From Clostridium sp. MD294 (GTDB lineage Bacteria; Bacillota; Clostridia; Lachnospirales; Anaerotignaceae), in the NCBI RefSeq assembly GCF_000364165.2, contig NZ_CP097810.1, forward strand, positions 1,054,001 through 1,118,000: DNA of 64,000 nucleotides, written 5' to 3'. Below, piece by piece: positions 26,719 through 36,245 of the stretch. Numbering within the stretch: position 1 is the first letter of the stretch; each line of letters starts with the position of its first letter. The position numbers were made by a program, and so were the translations under genes. The notes beneath the pieces were generated by a model. The model was not told where the DNA came from. It searched no databases and saw only the letters and a list, made by a program, of their open reading frames with translations.

Positions 26719-29037
26719 ATGAAAGAAATAAGGATATTAAAAAAAGAGAAAAAAAGATTATATATACAATTAATCATAGCATTTGTATTATTTTGTATAG
26801 TAGCGTCATGGCTTTTTTTACATTTTCATGACATATTGCGACAAGAAGAATTAGAGCGTAGTTATATTGAATTACAAGAATTTTCACAACAAAGTAGTAA
26901 AAAAGTAAAATCAATACTAGATAACTCTTTAAGACACGCAGAGAATATAACAGAAATTATAACATTAACAGAAGAAAAAGATATTGAAGAAATAGAAAAA
27001 AGATTAAAAAAAGAAATGGTAAGCGTTCAATTTAGTTATATTGGTATTGCTGATGTAACAGGCTTAGCACAAACAACAGAGAAAGGAAAAACAACAGTTG
27101 ATGTAAGTGAAGAGAAATTCTTTAAAAAGGCTATTATGGGAATAAGTAATACATCAACTTTAATAAAACATCCGTTACAATCAGAATATGAATTTGTCAA
27201 TGCTGTACCAATTTATAAAAATGGTTTTGTTGTAGGAGTACTTTATGGAGCGATTGATGTAGAAAATTTTTCTGAAATTATGAAAAATTTGAATGTAAGT
27301 AAACAATTTTACTTTGGTATTGTAGAACAAAGTGGAAATTTTGTGTTAAATCCTAAAATAGAAAATGCTTCTTTAGAGGAAAATTTTTGGGAAGATATGT
27401 TAAAAACGAATTTAGTAGAAAATGATATTGACCAAATTAAAAGTAATATGGTACAAAATGAAGATAAAATTACAGATTATATTTTAGGTGGAGAACAGAG
27501 ATATTTGCATTATATGCCTTATGAAGAAAATAAATGGTATACTATTTCTATTATGAATCCAGAAATAATGAATGCTAAACTTCATAAAATTAATACAATG
27601 GTATGGAAACTTTTAGTAGAAGTTTTAACAATATTTATATTAACATTTGCATGGATATTTTATTTATCTAAAAAAAGTAGAGATGAAATGATGCAAATGA
27701 ACCAGATATTAAAACAAAACGAAACTAGCCTTGCGATTGCAGTATCACAAGGAACACAAGTGATTTTTGACTATGATATTGAAACAAAGCAATTGACATT
27801 TCGCTATAGGGGAAATGAAAAATATGGTTTTTCAAGGCAACTAGAAAATATTCCAGAGAGCTTAATACAACAAAATTGGGTTGTTTCTAGTTCTGTAGAA
27901 GATGTTCGTACTGTTTTTGAAAAAATTGAAGAAGGACAACAAACGGCAAGTGCTATTATAAAAATAGGGCAACCAAATGGAAATTTTGTATGGAGTAAAA
28001 TTATTGTTACAAATATATTTGATAAAGAAAAAAGTAGTATTATACAAACAGTAGGTATTTTAGAAGATGCAACATTACTAAAAGAAAGCGAAATAAAAAT
28101 TGCAGAAGAAATAGAATTACGTAAAGTAATTTCATCTAATGCAATAAAGTCTTATGAAGTCAATGTAACAAAAGATTATATTGAAGAACAAAATTTTGAT
28201 AAAATGGAAGAGAATGATACTTCTAAAAAAAGATATCCTTATTCAAAATATTTATATGAAACAATACAATCTATTATTTATGAAGATGATAGATTATCTA
28301 CATTAACAACATTTTCAAGAGAAAATTTATATTATGTATTTTTTACAGGAAAAAGAGTATTACATTTGGAATACCGCAGAAAAACAGAAGAAGATAGTTA
28401 TATTTGGGTAGAATGTATTATTCACTTTTTGAAAGAACCAGAAAGTGGTGATATAAAAGGTTTAATGGTAATAAAAGATATTAATGACAAAAAAGGAAAA
28501 GAAATAGAACTTAAAAAACAAGCAGATATGGATTTTTTAACAGAAGTTTATAATAGAGCTACATCGGAAAAATTGATTACAGAAATAGTAGCACAAAAAG
28601 TAATTGATAAGGCAGTTCATGCCTTTTTGATATGTGATTTAGACAATTTTAAAACAGTAAATGATACATTAGGACATCAAATAGGGGATAAGGTACTTGT
28701 AGATGCAGCTAATATATTGAAGCATCATTTTCGAAAAACAGATATTATAGGAAGATTAGGAGGAGATGAATTTATTGTATTAATGCAAAATATCAATTCT
28801 TTTTCTTCTATTAAAAATACGGTAAGTAGATTGGTAAAAGAATTTGACCAAACATATGGAGAAGAAGAAAAAAAGGTTAGAATAACAGTTTCTATAGGAA
28901 TTTCTCTTTCACCATTACAAGGAAGCGATTTTTCAACATTGTACAAAAAAGCAGATGAAGCATTATATAGAGTAAAAGAAAATGGTAGAAATGGCTTTGC
29001 TATATTTGAGGAAGAAGAAAATTATAATAAAGATTAA
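26719..29037 (+). CDS. Membrane diguanylate cyclase (Cache-type sensor plus GGDEF)
   Basis: This protein should synthesise cyclic di-GMP in response to an external signal. The 772 residues comprise TM1 (about 14-34), an extracytoplasmic Cache-like sensor (about 35-290), TM2 (about 296-316), one or two PAS-like domains (about 335-600) and a C-terminal GGDEF domain (about 610-765). The active site is intact (RLGGDEF, about 679-685), and RKTD five residues upstream forms the inhibitory I-site (RxxD). There is no EAL or HD-GYP domain. The ribosome site is GGGGG about 12 nt before the ATG. A Rex-like palindrome upstream hints at redox control. Confidence 0.92.
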   Translation: MKEIRILKKEKKRLYIQLIIAFVLFCIVASWLFLHFHDILRQEELERSYIELQEFSQQSSKKVKSILDNSLRHAENITEIITLTEEKDIEEIEKRLKKEMVSVQFSYIGIADVTGLAQTTEKGKTTVDVSEEKFFKKAIMGISNTSTLIKHPLQSEYEFVNAVPIYKNGFVVGVLYGAIDVENFSEIMKNLNVSKQFYFGIVEQSGNFVLNPKIENASLEENFWEDMLKTNLVENDIDQIKSNMVQNEDKITDYILGGEQRYLHYMPYEENKWYTISIMNPEIMNAKLHKINTMVWKLLVEVLTIFILTFAWIFYLSKKSRDEMMQMNQILKQNETSLAIAVSQGTQVIFDYDIETKQLTFRYRGNEKYGFSRQLENIPESLIQQNWVVSSSVEDVRTVFEKIEEGQQTASAIIKIGQPNGNFVWSKIIVTNIFDKEKSSIIQTVGILEDATLLKESEIKIAEEIELRKVISSNAIKSYEVNVTKDYIEEQNFDKMEENDTSKKRYPYSKYLYETIQSIIYEDDRLSTLTTFSRENLYYVFFTGKRVLHLEYRRKTEEDSYIWVECIIHFLKEPESGDIKGLMVIKDINDKKGKEIELKKQADMDFLTEVYNRATSEKLITEIVAQKVIDKAVHAFLICDLDNFKTVNDTLGHQIGDKVLVDAANILKHHFRKTDIIGRLGGDEFIVLMQNINSFSSIKNTVSRLVKEFDQTYGEEEKKVRITVSIGISLSPLQGSDFSTLYKKADEALYRVKENGRNGFAIFEEEENYNKD

Positions 29038-29059
29038 ATAAATATTTGCTATGTGATAG

Positions 29060-29100
29060 ACTCCCATATTTAAGCAACGGCTTACATAATGGGAGTTTAT
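29060..29100 (+). terminator. Terminator after the diguanylate cyclase gene
   Basis: ACTCCCAT and ATGGGAGT enclose a second small stem (AAGC/GCTT) and are followed by TTATTG. The T run is short, so it may be leaky into the next gene. Confidence 0.7.
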
Positions 29101-29118
29101 TGTAAAGGAGGAAATAGT

Positions 29119-29658
29119 ATGAAACAAAAATGTATATTTTCTATTTCTGATATTGATGCTGGTTGGTTTGATATAAGTTTCGAAATAGAAAAAGAAAAAG
29201 TAAAAATTTCTGCCTCTGATTTGTGGGGAAATGACTCACCAAAAGCATTACTTGTAATGCTGACAGAGTTATTATTAGAAAAAAGTGATACTATGTATAT
29301 ACTTTTTGATGAAGAACCAGGTACATATATTGTGTCATTAGAAAAAGGAATGTTGATAGTTGCCTATTCAAAATATGACTGTATAGAAATGGATCAGAAA
29401 AAGATAAATATTACTTTATGTGGCAATATGACATTTAATGAAATTTCTAATTTAATTGTTGTGAATGAAATATTACTGCAAGCAGAAATTGATATAAAAG
29501 TATTCATACAATCTGTTTATAAAACATTTTACAAATATGCAAACAATCGCTTATTATATGACAAATATGAAGAAAATTGGAATTATTTCCCTTGTAAAGA
29601 ATGGCAAGCATTTGAGCATTGTGTACAGCAAAAAGGTTTGAATAAAAGAGATTTATAA
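29119..29658 (+). CDS. Protein of unknown function (179 aa)
   Basis: I do not recognise the family. The protein is acidic, cytoplasmic by appearance (no signal or helix pair), and starts MKQKCIFSISDIDAGWFDI, with a largely beta-rich N-terminal half and a helical C-terminal half ending in a Trp/Tyr-rich segment. The start at 29119 has AAAGGAGG 8 nt upstream; an in-frame ATG 30 bp earlier lies before this site. It stands between the diguanylate cyclase and the metK riboswitch and has no obvious partner. Confidence 0.65.
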   Translation: MKQKCIFSISDIDAGWFDISFEIEKEKVKISASDLWGNDSPKALLVMLTELLLEKSDTMYILFDEEPGTYIVSLEKGMLIVAYSKYDCIEMDQKKINITLCGNMTFNEISNLIVVNEILLQAEIDIKVFIQSVYKTFYKYANNRLLYDKYEENWNYFPCKEWQAFEHCVQQKGLNKRDL

Positions 29659-29666
29659 TATTATTA

Positions 29667-29695
29667 TTGACAAATGTATACTAATTTGGTATACT
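29667..29695 (+). promoter_or_regulatory. Promoter of the metK leader
   Basis: TTGACA (29667-29672) and TATACT (29690-29695) are separated by 17 bp, directly ahead of the S-box leader. Confidence 0.88.
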
Positions 29696-29710
29696 TATAA
29701 CAATAAAGTA

Positions 29711-29848
29711 AATAGAGCTTATCAAGAGTGGTTGAGGGAAAGGGCCCTGTGAAACCCAGCAACCGGCATATTTTTGTATCGGTGCTAATTCCCCCGCAGT
29801 ATTGCGGAAGATGAGATAGTTAAAAAAAGCCCTTATGGCTTTTTTTTG
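29711..29848 (+). promoter_or_regulatory. SAM-I (S-box) riboswitch with terminator upstream of metK
   Basis: The conserved S-box core is plain: CTTATCAAGAGTGG followed by GAGGGA, GGGCCC, GAAACCCAGCAACC, and GGTGCTAATTCCCCC, closing with GAAGATGAGATAG. A terminator hairpin (AAAAAAGCC, CTTAT, GGCTTTTTTTT, 29823-29848) follows. High S-adenosylmethionine should stabilise the aptamer and terminate transcription, giving feedback control of the SAM synthetase downstream. Confidence 0.97.
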
Positions 29849-29927
29849 TTGCCAATCTCTTTCTTATAAAATATTTACTTTGTATTACTTATTTTAAATA
29901 AATGGTTTTAAGGAAGGAGTAATTATA

Positions 29928-31109
29928 ATGAGTAGAAGATTATTTACATCAGAGTCTGTAACAGAGGGACATCCTGATAAAATTTGTGACCAAGTTTCAG
30001 ATGGTGTATTAGATGCCATATTAGCAAAAGACCCACAAGCGAGAGTCGCTTGTGAAACGGCAACAACAACAGGTATTGTATTTGTTATGGGGGAAATTAC
30101 TACAAGTGCGTATGTAGATATTGAGGCGGTTGTAAGAGATACATTACGTGAAATTGGATATAATAGGGCAAAATTTGGATTTGACAGTGAAACTTGTTCT
30201 GTTGTTACTTCTATACATGGACAGTCACCAGATATTGCACTAGGAGTAGATAAAGCATATGAAGCAAAAAAAGGGGAAGATGATAGCCGTTTTGATACAG
30301 GTGCTGGTGACCAAGGTATGATGTTTGGCTTTGCTTGCGATGAAACAGAAGAGTTAATGCCAATGCCTATTTCTCTTGCTCATAAATTAACAAGAGCATT
30401 GACAGAAGCAAGAAAAAGTAATACATTAACTTATTTGCGTCCTGATGGAAAATCACAGGTAACAGTGGAATATGAAGATGATAAACCTGTTAGAGTAGAT
30501 ACCGTTGTAATATCTACACAACATAGTCCAGATGTAGACCAACAAACAATTTATAATGATGTGTTAGAACATATTATTAAAAAAGTAATACCAGCAGAAT
30601 TATTAGATGAAAAAACAAAATATTATATCAATCCTACAGGTCGTTTTGTTATTGGAGGCCCTCAAGGTGACAGTGGATTAACAGGAAGAAAAATTATTGT
30701 AGATACTTATGGTGGTTATGCAGCACATGGTGGTGGTGCTTTTTCTGGAAAAGACCCTACAAAAGTAGACCGTTCTGCTTGCTATGCTGCTAGATATGTC
30801 GCAAAAAATGTTGTAGCGAGTGGTATTGCAAAAAAATGTGAAGTACAATTAGCATATGCTATAGGTGTAGCAAAACCAGTTTCTATATTAGTAAATACAT
30901 ATGGTACAGGAAAAATTTCTGATGAAAAAATTACGGAAATTATTCAAGATAATTTTGATTTAAGACCTGCAGCTATTATAGAAAGTTTTGACTTGCGTCG
31001 TCCAATATACAAACAAACAGCAGCTTATGGCCATTTTGGCAGAACAGATATTGATTTGCCATGGGAAAAAACAGACAGAATAGATGTATTTCAAAATGCT
31101 TTAAAATAA
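29928..31109 (+). CDS. metK: S-adenosylmethionine synthetase
   Basis: This enzyme makes S-adenosylmethionine from methionine and ATP. The 393-residue length is normal. Signatures: [12 protein letters not shown] near the N-terminus, [10 protein letters not shown], and [17 protein letters not shown] near residue 260. The start has AAGGAAGGAG in front. It is controlled by the S-box riboswitch directly upstream and is monocistronic by its terminator. Confidence 0.98.
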   Translation: MSRRLFTSESVTEGHPDKICDQVSDGVLDAILAKDPQARVACETATTTGIVFVMGEITTSAYVDIEAVVRDTLREIGYNRAKFGFDSETCSVVTSIHGQSPDIALGVDKAYEAKKGEDDSRFDTGAGDQGMMFGFACDETEELMPMPISLAHKLTRALTEARKSNTLTYLRPDGKSQVTVEYEDDKPVRVDTVVISTQHSPDVDQQTIYNDVLEHIIKKVIPAELLDEKTKYYINPTGRFVIGGPQGDSGLTGRKIIVDTYGGYAAHGGGAFSGKDPTKVDRSACYAARYVAKNVVASGIAKKCEVQLAYAIGVAKPVSILVNTYGTGKISDEKITEIIQDNFDLRPAAIIESFDLRRPIYKQTAAYGHFGRTDIDLPWEKTDRIDVFQNALK

Positions 31110-31118
31110 TTTAACTGA

Positions 31119-31152
31119 TGAGAGGGAATTTTAAAAAAATTCCCTCTTTATT
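31119..31152 (+). terminator. Terminator of metK
   Basis: AGAGGGAATTTT and AAAATTCCCTCT form a near-perfect hairpin followed by a T-rich tract. Confidence 0.92.
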
Positions 31153-31173
31153 TATGTTGAGGAGGATAGTATT

Positions 31174-31569
31174 GTGGCAATTTGTCAATATGAATTTCAG
31201 TTTGAAGATGAATTTATGAAAACAATAGAAAATGAAATATCAAAATTATTGCATATTCCTATGAATGATATGATTAAAAAAGATTTCAAAAATGAAACAC
31301 TTATTATTAGAAAAGCTACAAAAAATAATTATATATTATTTTTAGCTCATGAAGCTAGTCTTTTATATTTAGTCATCATTAGGTGTAATACAATCTATGA
31401 AAATGAAATACAAAAAATATTATTTAACATATGCGATGAAATAGAAGAAGAATATAATGAAGACCATAAAAAAGAAGTAGTAAATGTATTTGGAAATGAA
31501 AGAACATTCTTAAAAGATTTAGAAAAAATGTATAATATTTCTGCACTTTTTGATATTGAAGTATCATAA
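31174..31569 (+). CDS. Protein of unknown function (131 aa)
   Basis: This is a small acidic protein with no signal peptide and no recognised motif. Its N-terminal half contains QFEDEFMKTIENEIS and the C-terminus is helical and charged. The start is GTG with GAGGAGG about 9 nt upstream, a strong site. It lies just after the metK terminator, about 100 bp before recD2, and may form the head of the recD2-comF transcript. Confidence 0.6.
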   Translation: MAICQYEFQFEDEFMKTIENEISKLLHIPMNDMIKKDFKNETLIIRKATKNNYILFLAHEASLLYLVIIRCNTIYENEIQKILFNICDEIEEEYNEDHKKEVVNVFGNERTFLKDLEKMYNISALFDIEVS

Positions 31570-31672
31570 ATATTTTTTATGATTACTTTTTTTTATGTTT
31601 CATTGCTTGTAGTAATAAAAGGTGATACAATAAGAACATATGTATTATATTTGCTGGAAGGAGGAGGAATTT

Positions 31673-33910
31673 ATGGAACAACAAACATTACAAGGCACAG
31701 TAGAAGATATTATATTTCAAAATATAGAAACAGGCTATACTGTTTTTACTGTTTCAGAAAGTGAAACAGAAACTACTTGTGTTGGAATTGTTCCCCACCT
31801 TCATGAAGGAGAAGATGTTGAAATATTAGGACATTGGACAGTACACGCAACATATGGAAAACAATTTCAGGTACAGTCTTATGAAAAGAAAATTCCTACA
31901 ACAGAAGAAGGAATTGAACGATATTTAGCTTCTGGTATTATAAAAGGAATTGGAGCAAAAACAGCAAAAAAAATTGTAGAAAGATTTGGAGAAAATAGTT
32001 TTCAAATTATAGAAGAACAATCAGAACGTTTAGCAGAAATTAGAGGAATTACATTAGAAAAAGCACAAAAAATAGGTGCTTTATTTCAAGAACAGCACGA
32101 ATTGAGAAATGTAATGCTGTTTTTGCAAGGTTTTGGTGTAACACCAACCTATGCTATGAAAATATATAAAAAATATAAAGAAAGAACATTTGATATTGTA
32201 AAAAATAATCCTTATCGTATTGCAGATGATATTTTTGGTATTGGCTTTAAAATGGCGGATAAAATGGCATCAGCAGCGGGTATTCCATTTGATAGCCCTT
32301 ATAGAATATGTGCAGGTATTAAATTTGTATTAAATAAAGCAGTAGGAAATGGACACGTTTTTTTGCCTATGACATTGTTAAAACAGCAAACAGAAGAATT
32401 ACTTCAGCTTTATAATATTGATATAGAACAGTATTGTAAAGAAATGCAAATTGACAATCAAATATGGCTGGAAAAAATGGAACAGGAATGTCATGTTTAT
32501 TTAGCACCTTTTTATTATGCAGAAATTGCAGTAGCAAAAAAATTATTAGAGTTATCACAAGAATATGAAGCTGAAAATAGTATTAATGTAGAAAAAGCGA
32601 TAAAAAGAGTAGAAGAAGAAACAAAAATATTATTAGCAGAGCAGCAAAAACAAGCTGTAATAGATGCTATGACAAATGGCGTATTGATTATAACAGGAGG
32701 GCCAGGTACAGGAAAAACCACCACAATCAATACCATTATACAAATATTAAAAGAAGAAGATAACGAAGTTGTTTTAGCAGCACCAACAGGCAGAGCAGCT
32801 AAAAGAATGACAGAAGCCACAGGAATGGAAGCACAAACAATACACAGAATGTTAGGTATTAATTTTATAAATGAAGATAAAAGAAAACAGACATTTGACA
32901 AAAATGAAGAAAATCCTATTGATGCAGATGTTGTAATTATTGATGAGTCTTCTATGATAGATATTTCATTGATGTATAGTTTTTTAAGAGCGGTAAGTGC
33001 AGGAACAAGACTAGTTCTTGTAGGAGATGTGGACCAGTTGCCTTCAGTAGGAGCAGGAAATGTATTAAAAGATTTGATTACTTGCCAAAAATTACCTGTT
33101 GTAATATTAAATCAAATTTTTAGGCAAGCACAAGAAAGTGCTATTATTATGAATGCACATAGAATAAATCAAGGAGAAAAATTAATATTAAATGAAAAAG
33201 AAAAAGATTTCTTTTTTGTAAAGAGAGCGTATAGTGAAGATATTGTAAAAACGATTGTAGAATTGACTATAAAACGATTGCCAAATTTTTTAAATTGTGA
33301 CAGTATGAAAGATATACAAGTGTTAACACCAGTAAGGAAAAGTCCTATAGGAGTGTATCATTTGAATGAGATATTACAGCAAGCATTAAATCCACCTGAT
33401 GAAAATAAAAAAGAAAAAGTATTTAGAAATATAATTTTTCGTGAAGGCGATAAAGTAATGCAAATAAAAAATAATTATAATATTGTTTGGAAAGTATATA
33501 ATGACTGGGGAAAAGTGATAGATGAAGGTGTTGGTGTATTTAATGGAGATGAAGGCACTATAACAAATATTGATGAAGTGAATGAAACATTAGAAGTTAC
33601 ATTTGAAGAAGATAAACGTGTAGAATATGATTTTACACAGCTAGAGGAATTGGAACTTGCCTATGCCATTACAATACACAAATCACAAGGAAGTGAATAT
33701 CCTGTTGTCATTATACCAGTACACAATGGGCCTCCTATGCTTATGACGAGAAATCTGCTTTATACTGCTGTCACAAGAGCAAAACAGCTTGTAGTATTGG
33801 TAGGATTGGAGGATAAAATTTCTGCTATGGTAGCAAATAATAGAGAAATCAACCGTTATTCTAGTTTAGCCTATCGCTTGGAAAGTTTGTATGATTTTAT
33901 GAAATGGTAG
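31673..33910 (+). CDS. recD2: RecD2-type ATP-dependent DNA helicase
   Basis: RecD2 is a 5'-3' superfamily 1B helicase that acts without RecBC in Gram-positive bacteria, in repair and replication-fork maintenance. The 745 residues contain an N-terminal OB/HhH region (YLASGIIKGIGAKTAKKIV), Walker A GGPGTGKTTT, Walker B region VVIIDESSMID, and the C-terminal motifs AITIHKSQGSEYPVVIIP and LYTAVTRAKQLV. The start at 31673 follows GGAGGAGG by 5 nt; an upstream in-frame ATG (31640) precedes that site. It ends 19 bp before the comF-like gene. Confidence 0.94.
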   Translation: MEQQTLQGTVEDIIFQNIETGYTVFTVSESETETTCVGIVPHLHEGEDVEILGHWTVHATYGKQFQVQSYEKKIPTTEEGIERYLASGIIKGIGAKTAKKIVERFGENSFQIIEEQSERLAEIRGITLEKAQKIGALFQEQHELRNVMLFLQGFGVTPTYAMKIYKKYKERTFDIVKNNPYRIADDIFGIGFKMADKMASAAGIPFDSPYRICAGIKFVLNKAVGNGHVFLPMTLLKQQTEELLQLYNIDIEQYCKEMQIDNQIWLEKMEQECHVYLAPFYYAEIAVAKKLLELSQEYEAENSINVEKAIKRVEEETKILLAEQQKQAVIDAMTNGVLIITGGPGTGKTTTINTIIQILKEEDNEVVLAAPTGRAAKRMTEATGMEAQTIHRMLGINFINEDKRKQTFDKNEENPIDADVVIIDESSMIDISLMYSFLRAVSAGTRLVLVGDVDQLPSVGAGNVLKDLITCQKLPVVILNQIFRQAQESAIIMNAHRINQGEKLILNEKEKDFFFVKRAYSEDIVKTIVELTIKRLPNFLNCDSMKDIQVLTPVRKSPIGVYHLNEILQQALNPPDENKKEKVFRNIIFREGDKVMQIKNNYNIVWKVYNDWGKVIDEGVGVFNGDEGTITNIDEVNETLEVTFEEDKRVEYDFTQLEELELAYAITIHKSQGSEYPVVIIPVHNGPPMLMTRNLLYTAVTRAKQLVVLVGLEDKISAMVANNREINRYSSLAYRLESLYDFMKW

Positions 33911-33929
33911 TATATAGAGGGTGCAAAAA

Positions 33930-34649
33930 ATGCGTTTTTGTGATATAATATTGCAGTGGTTTTATCCGCCACGTTGTATATTGTGTGGTAAATTATTACC
34001 TATAGGAAAACAAGAGATATTGTGTAATGAATGTCAAAATACTGTACAATGGAAAGAAGGAGCAGTGTGCCAAAAATGTGGTAGAAGTATTTATACAAGT
34101 GAAGAATATTGTGAGAGATGCCAAAAAGCAAATTTTGTATTTGAAAAAGGAATAGCAGTATTTTCTTATAGTGATGTAAAAGACGCTATTGCACATTTTA
34201 AATTTCACTATTGGAAAAGAGATGCTGTTCCTTTAGCAAAATTGATGGGAGATTATTTGTTAACACATTATCCAAAATTGGCAGAACAAACAGAACTGCT
34301 CATTCCTGTTCCTATGTATGAAAAAAAGCAAAAAATAAGAGGATTTAATCAGTCAGAACTTTTGGCAAAAGCAATTTCAGAAAGAATTGAAAAACCATGC
34401 AGTGTAAATAATTTAAAAAGAATAAGAAATACACAGCCTCAAAGTCTTTTAAATGCAGAGCAAAGAAAACAAAATATAAAAGGAGCATTTATTGTAGAAA
34501 ATGTAGAAGAAATAAATGGAAAAACAGTATTATTAATAGATGATGTATTTACAACAGGAACAACTATAAATGAATGTTCTAAAGTGCTTTATGAAAGTGG
34601 GGCAAAGAGAGTATTGTTTTTTAGTTTAGCTGTAGCAGAAAGTACATAA
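33930..34649 (+). CDS. ComF-family phosphoribosyltransferase-like protein
   Basis: ComF proteins have a zinc-ribbon N-terminus and a type I phosphoribosyltransferase fold. They are needed for DNA uptake in competent bacteria. Here the two CxxC pairs CILCGKLLP/CNECQ and CQKCGRS/CERCQ lie in the first 60 residues, and the PRPP-binding loop LLIDDVFTTGTT at about 200. I take the ATG at 33930, with AGAGGG 8 nt upstream, over a GTG nine bases earlier. It follows recD2 in the same direction. No other competence gene is in the window, so the biological role remains open. Confidence 0.88.
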   Translation: MRFCDIILQWFYPPRCILCGKLLPIGKQEILCNECQNTVQWKEGAVCQKCGRSIYTSEEYCERCQKANFVFEKGIAVFSYSDVKDAIAHFKFHYWKRDAVPLAKLMGDYLLTHYPKLAEQTELLIPVPMYEKKQKIRGFNQSELLAKAISERIEKPCSVNNLKRIRNTQPQSLLNAEQRKQNIKGAFIVENVEEINGKTVLLIDDVFTTGTTINECSKVLYESGAKRVLFFSLAVAEST

Positions 34650-34706
34650 TTTTGTCATATAATGTATAGTATGACAAAAAATGATGTCACTTGTCACAAA
34701 AATTTA

Positions 34707-34739
34707 AGGAGTGTGTTAAAAACACTTCTTTTTTTTTTA
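34707..34739 (+). terminator. Terminator after the comF-like gene
   Basis: AGGAGTGT and ACACTTCT pair (one G-T) around a short loop and are followed by about ten T. Confidence 0.85.
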
Positions 34740-34789
34740 TTGTTGTCATGGTAGAATGAATGTACATTAAAAAAAGAAAGGGTGTCTAT

Positions 34790-35620
34790 ATGAGCAAGGC
34801 AGATGAAATATTTATAGCAAACTGTAAAGATATATTAGAAAATGGTTATTCTTCTGAAAATGAGAAAGTACGACCTCATTGGGAAGATGGAACACCTGCT
34901 TATACAATGAAGCGTTTTGGTGTAGTAAATCGCTATGATTTATCAGAAGAATTTCCTTTGTTGACACTTCGCTATACAAATTGGAAGGCAGCCATTGATG
35001 AAGTGCTTTGGATATGGCAAAAAAAATCAAATAATGTAAATGATTTAAACAGCCATATTTGGGATGCTTGGGCAGATAAAAATGGTTCTATTGGCAAAGC
35101 TTATGGTTATCAATTAGGTATCAAACATCAGTATAAAGAAGGAATGTTTGACCAAGTAGATAGAGTGCTTTATGATTTAAAACAAAACCCTTATAGCAGA
35201 AGAATTATGACTAATATCTATAATTTTAGTGATTTGAATGAAATGAATTTGTATCCTTGTGCATATAGTATGACATTTAATGTGACAGGAAAAAAACTAA
35301 ATGCAATATTAAATCAGCGTTCTCAAGATACATTAACAGCAAATAATTGGAATGTAGTACAATATTCTGCATTGCTTATGATGTTTGCACAAGTAAGCGG
35401 GTTAGAAGCTGGAGAATTAGTACATGTAATTTCAGATATGCACATATATGATAGACATATTGCAATGGTAAAAGAACTTTTAAAAAGAGAAACTAAAAAA
35501 GCACCAAAAGTAACATTAAATACAGAAATTAAAAATTTTTATGATTTTACAGTAAATGACTTTATAGTAGAAAATTATGAATATGGTGTATCATTAGGTA
35601 AAATACCTGTTGCAATATAA
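34790..35620 (+). CDS. thyA: Thymidylate synthase
   Basis: ThyA methylates dUMP to dTMP using methylenetetrahydrofolate, producing dihydrofolate. The 276-residue protein keeps the catalytic Cys in LYPCAYSMTF and the substrate segment QRSQDTLTANNWNVVQYSAL. The conserved DxxLGxPFN region is altered to DTLTANNWN but the final Asn that favours dUMP is retained. It resembles a divergent clostridial ThyA group rather than the E. coli type. The start at 34790 has GAAAGGG upstream. It is followed after 15 bp by folA, which recycles the dihydrofolate it makes. Confidence 0.92.
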   Translation: MSKADEIFIANCKDILENGYSSENEKVRPHWEDGTPAYTMKRFGVVNRYDLSEEFPLLTLRYTNWKAAIDEVLWIWQKKSNNVNDLNSHIWDAWADKNGSIGKAYGYQLGIKHQYKEGMFDQVDRVLYDLKQNPYSRRIMTNIYNFSDLNEMNLYPCAYSMTFNVTGKKLNAILNQRSQDTLTANNWNVVQYSALLMMFAQVSGLEAGELVHVISDMHIYDRHIAMVKELLKRETKKAPKVTLNTEIKNFYDFTVNDFIVENYEYGVSLGKIPVAI

Positions 35621-35635
35621 TGAAGAGGTGAAAAA

Positions 35636-36160
35636 ATGGATATTATTGTATCAGTAGATGAAAATTGGGGCATAGGCAACAATGGACAGCTTTTGACAAA
35701 AATTTCAGCGGATTTAAAACGTTTTCGTAAAATGACAACAAACAATATTATTATTATGGGAAGGAAAACATTGGAGTCTTTTCCAGAAGGAAAACCATTA
35801 CCAAATAGAATAAATATTGTAATGACACATAGTCAGGAGTATACTTGTGAGGGGGTAAAAGTGTGTCATAATATACAGGAAGTATTAAAGACAATATCAA
35901 AAGAAACAAAAAAGTATGTATTTATAATAGGAGGTGAAAGTATTTATCAGCAGTTTTTGCCTTACTGCGAAAGAGCTTATGTGACAAAAATATATCAAAC
36001 ATTTGTGGCAGATACTTATTTTAAAAATTTGGATAAAGACTATCATTGGAAGCTAATAGAACAACTTCCTATGCAGGAAGAAGAAGGCATAAAGTATGCT
36101 TATTTAACATATGAAAATCAACAGTATCAACAAAATGCAGTAAAGAAAAAAATTGTATAG
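35636..36160 (+). CDS. folA: Dihydrofolate reductase
   Basis: This enzyme reduces dihydrofolate with NADPH and works with the adjacent ThyA. The 174 residues show DENWGIGNNGQLL near the N-terminus, IIMGRKTLESFP, LPNRINIVMT and FIIGGESIYQQFLPYCERAY, all standard DHFR features, including a Gly-Gly pair in the cofactor site. AGAGGTG precedes the start by 7 nt. The thyA-folA pair is probably one operon. Confidence 0.95.
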   Translation: MDIIVSVDENWGIGNNGQLLTKISADLKRFRKMTTNNIIIMGRKTLESFPEGKPLPNRINIVMTHSQEYTCEGVKVCHNIQEVLKTISKETKKYVFIIGGESIYQQFLPYCERAYVTKIYQTFVADTYFKNLDKDYHWKLIEQLPMQEEEGIKYAYLTYENQQYQQNAVKKKIV

Positions 36161-36245
36161 TAAAAAATAAAGAGAGGTTTGACTAATTTGGCATTGGGGA
36201 AACAAAAAGGGGTGTAATTTAATAAAAAGGAGGTTTATTGCGATT

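Noticed and set aside
34790-35620. Deoxycytidylate hydroxymethylase instead of ThyA
   Set aside because: The Asn that selects dUMP is retained and the gene is coupled to folA.
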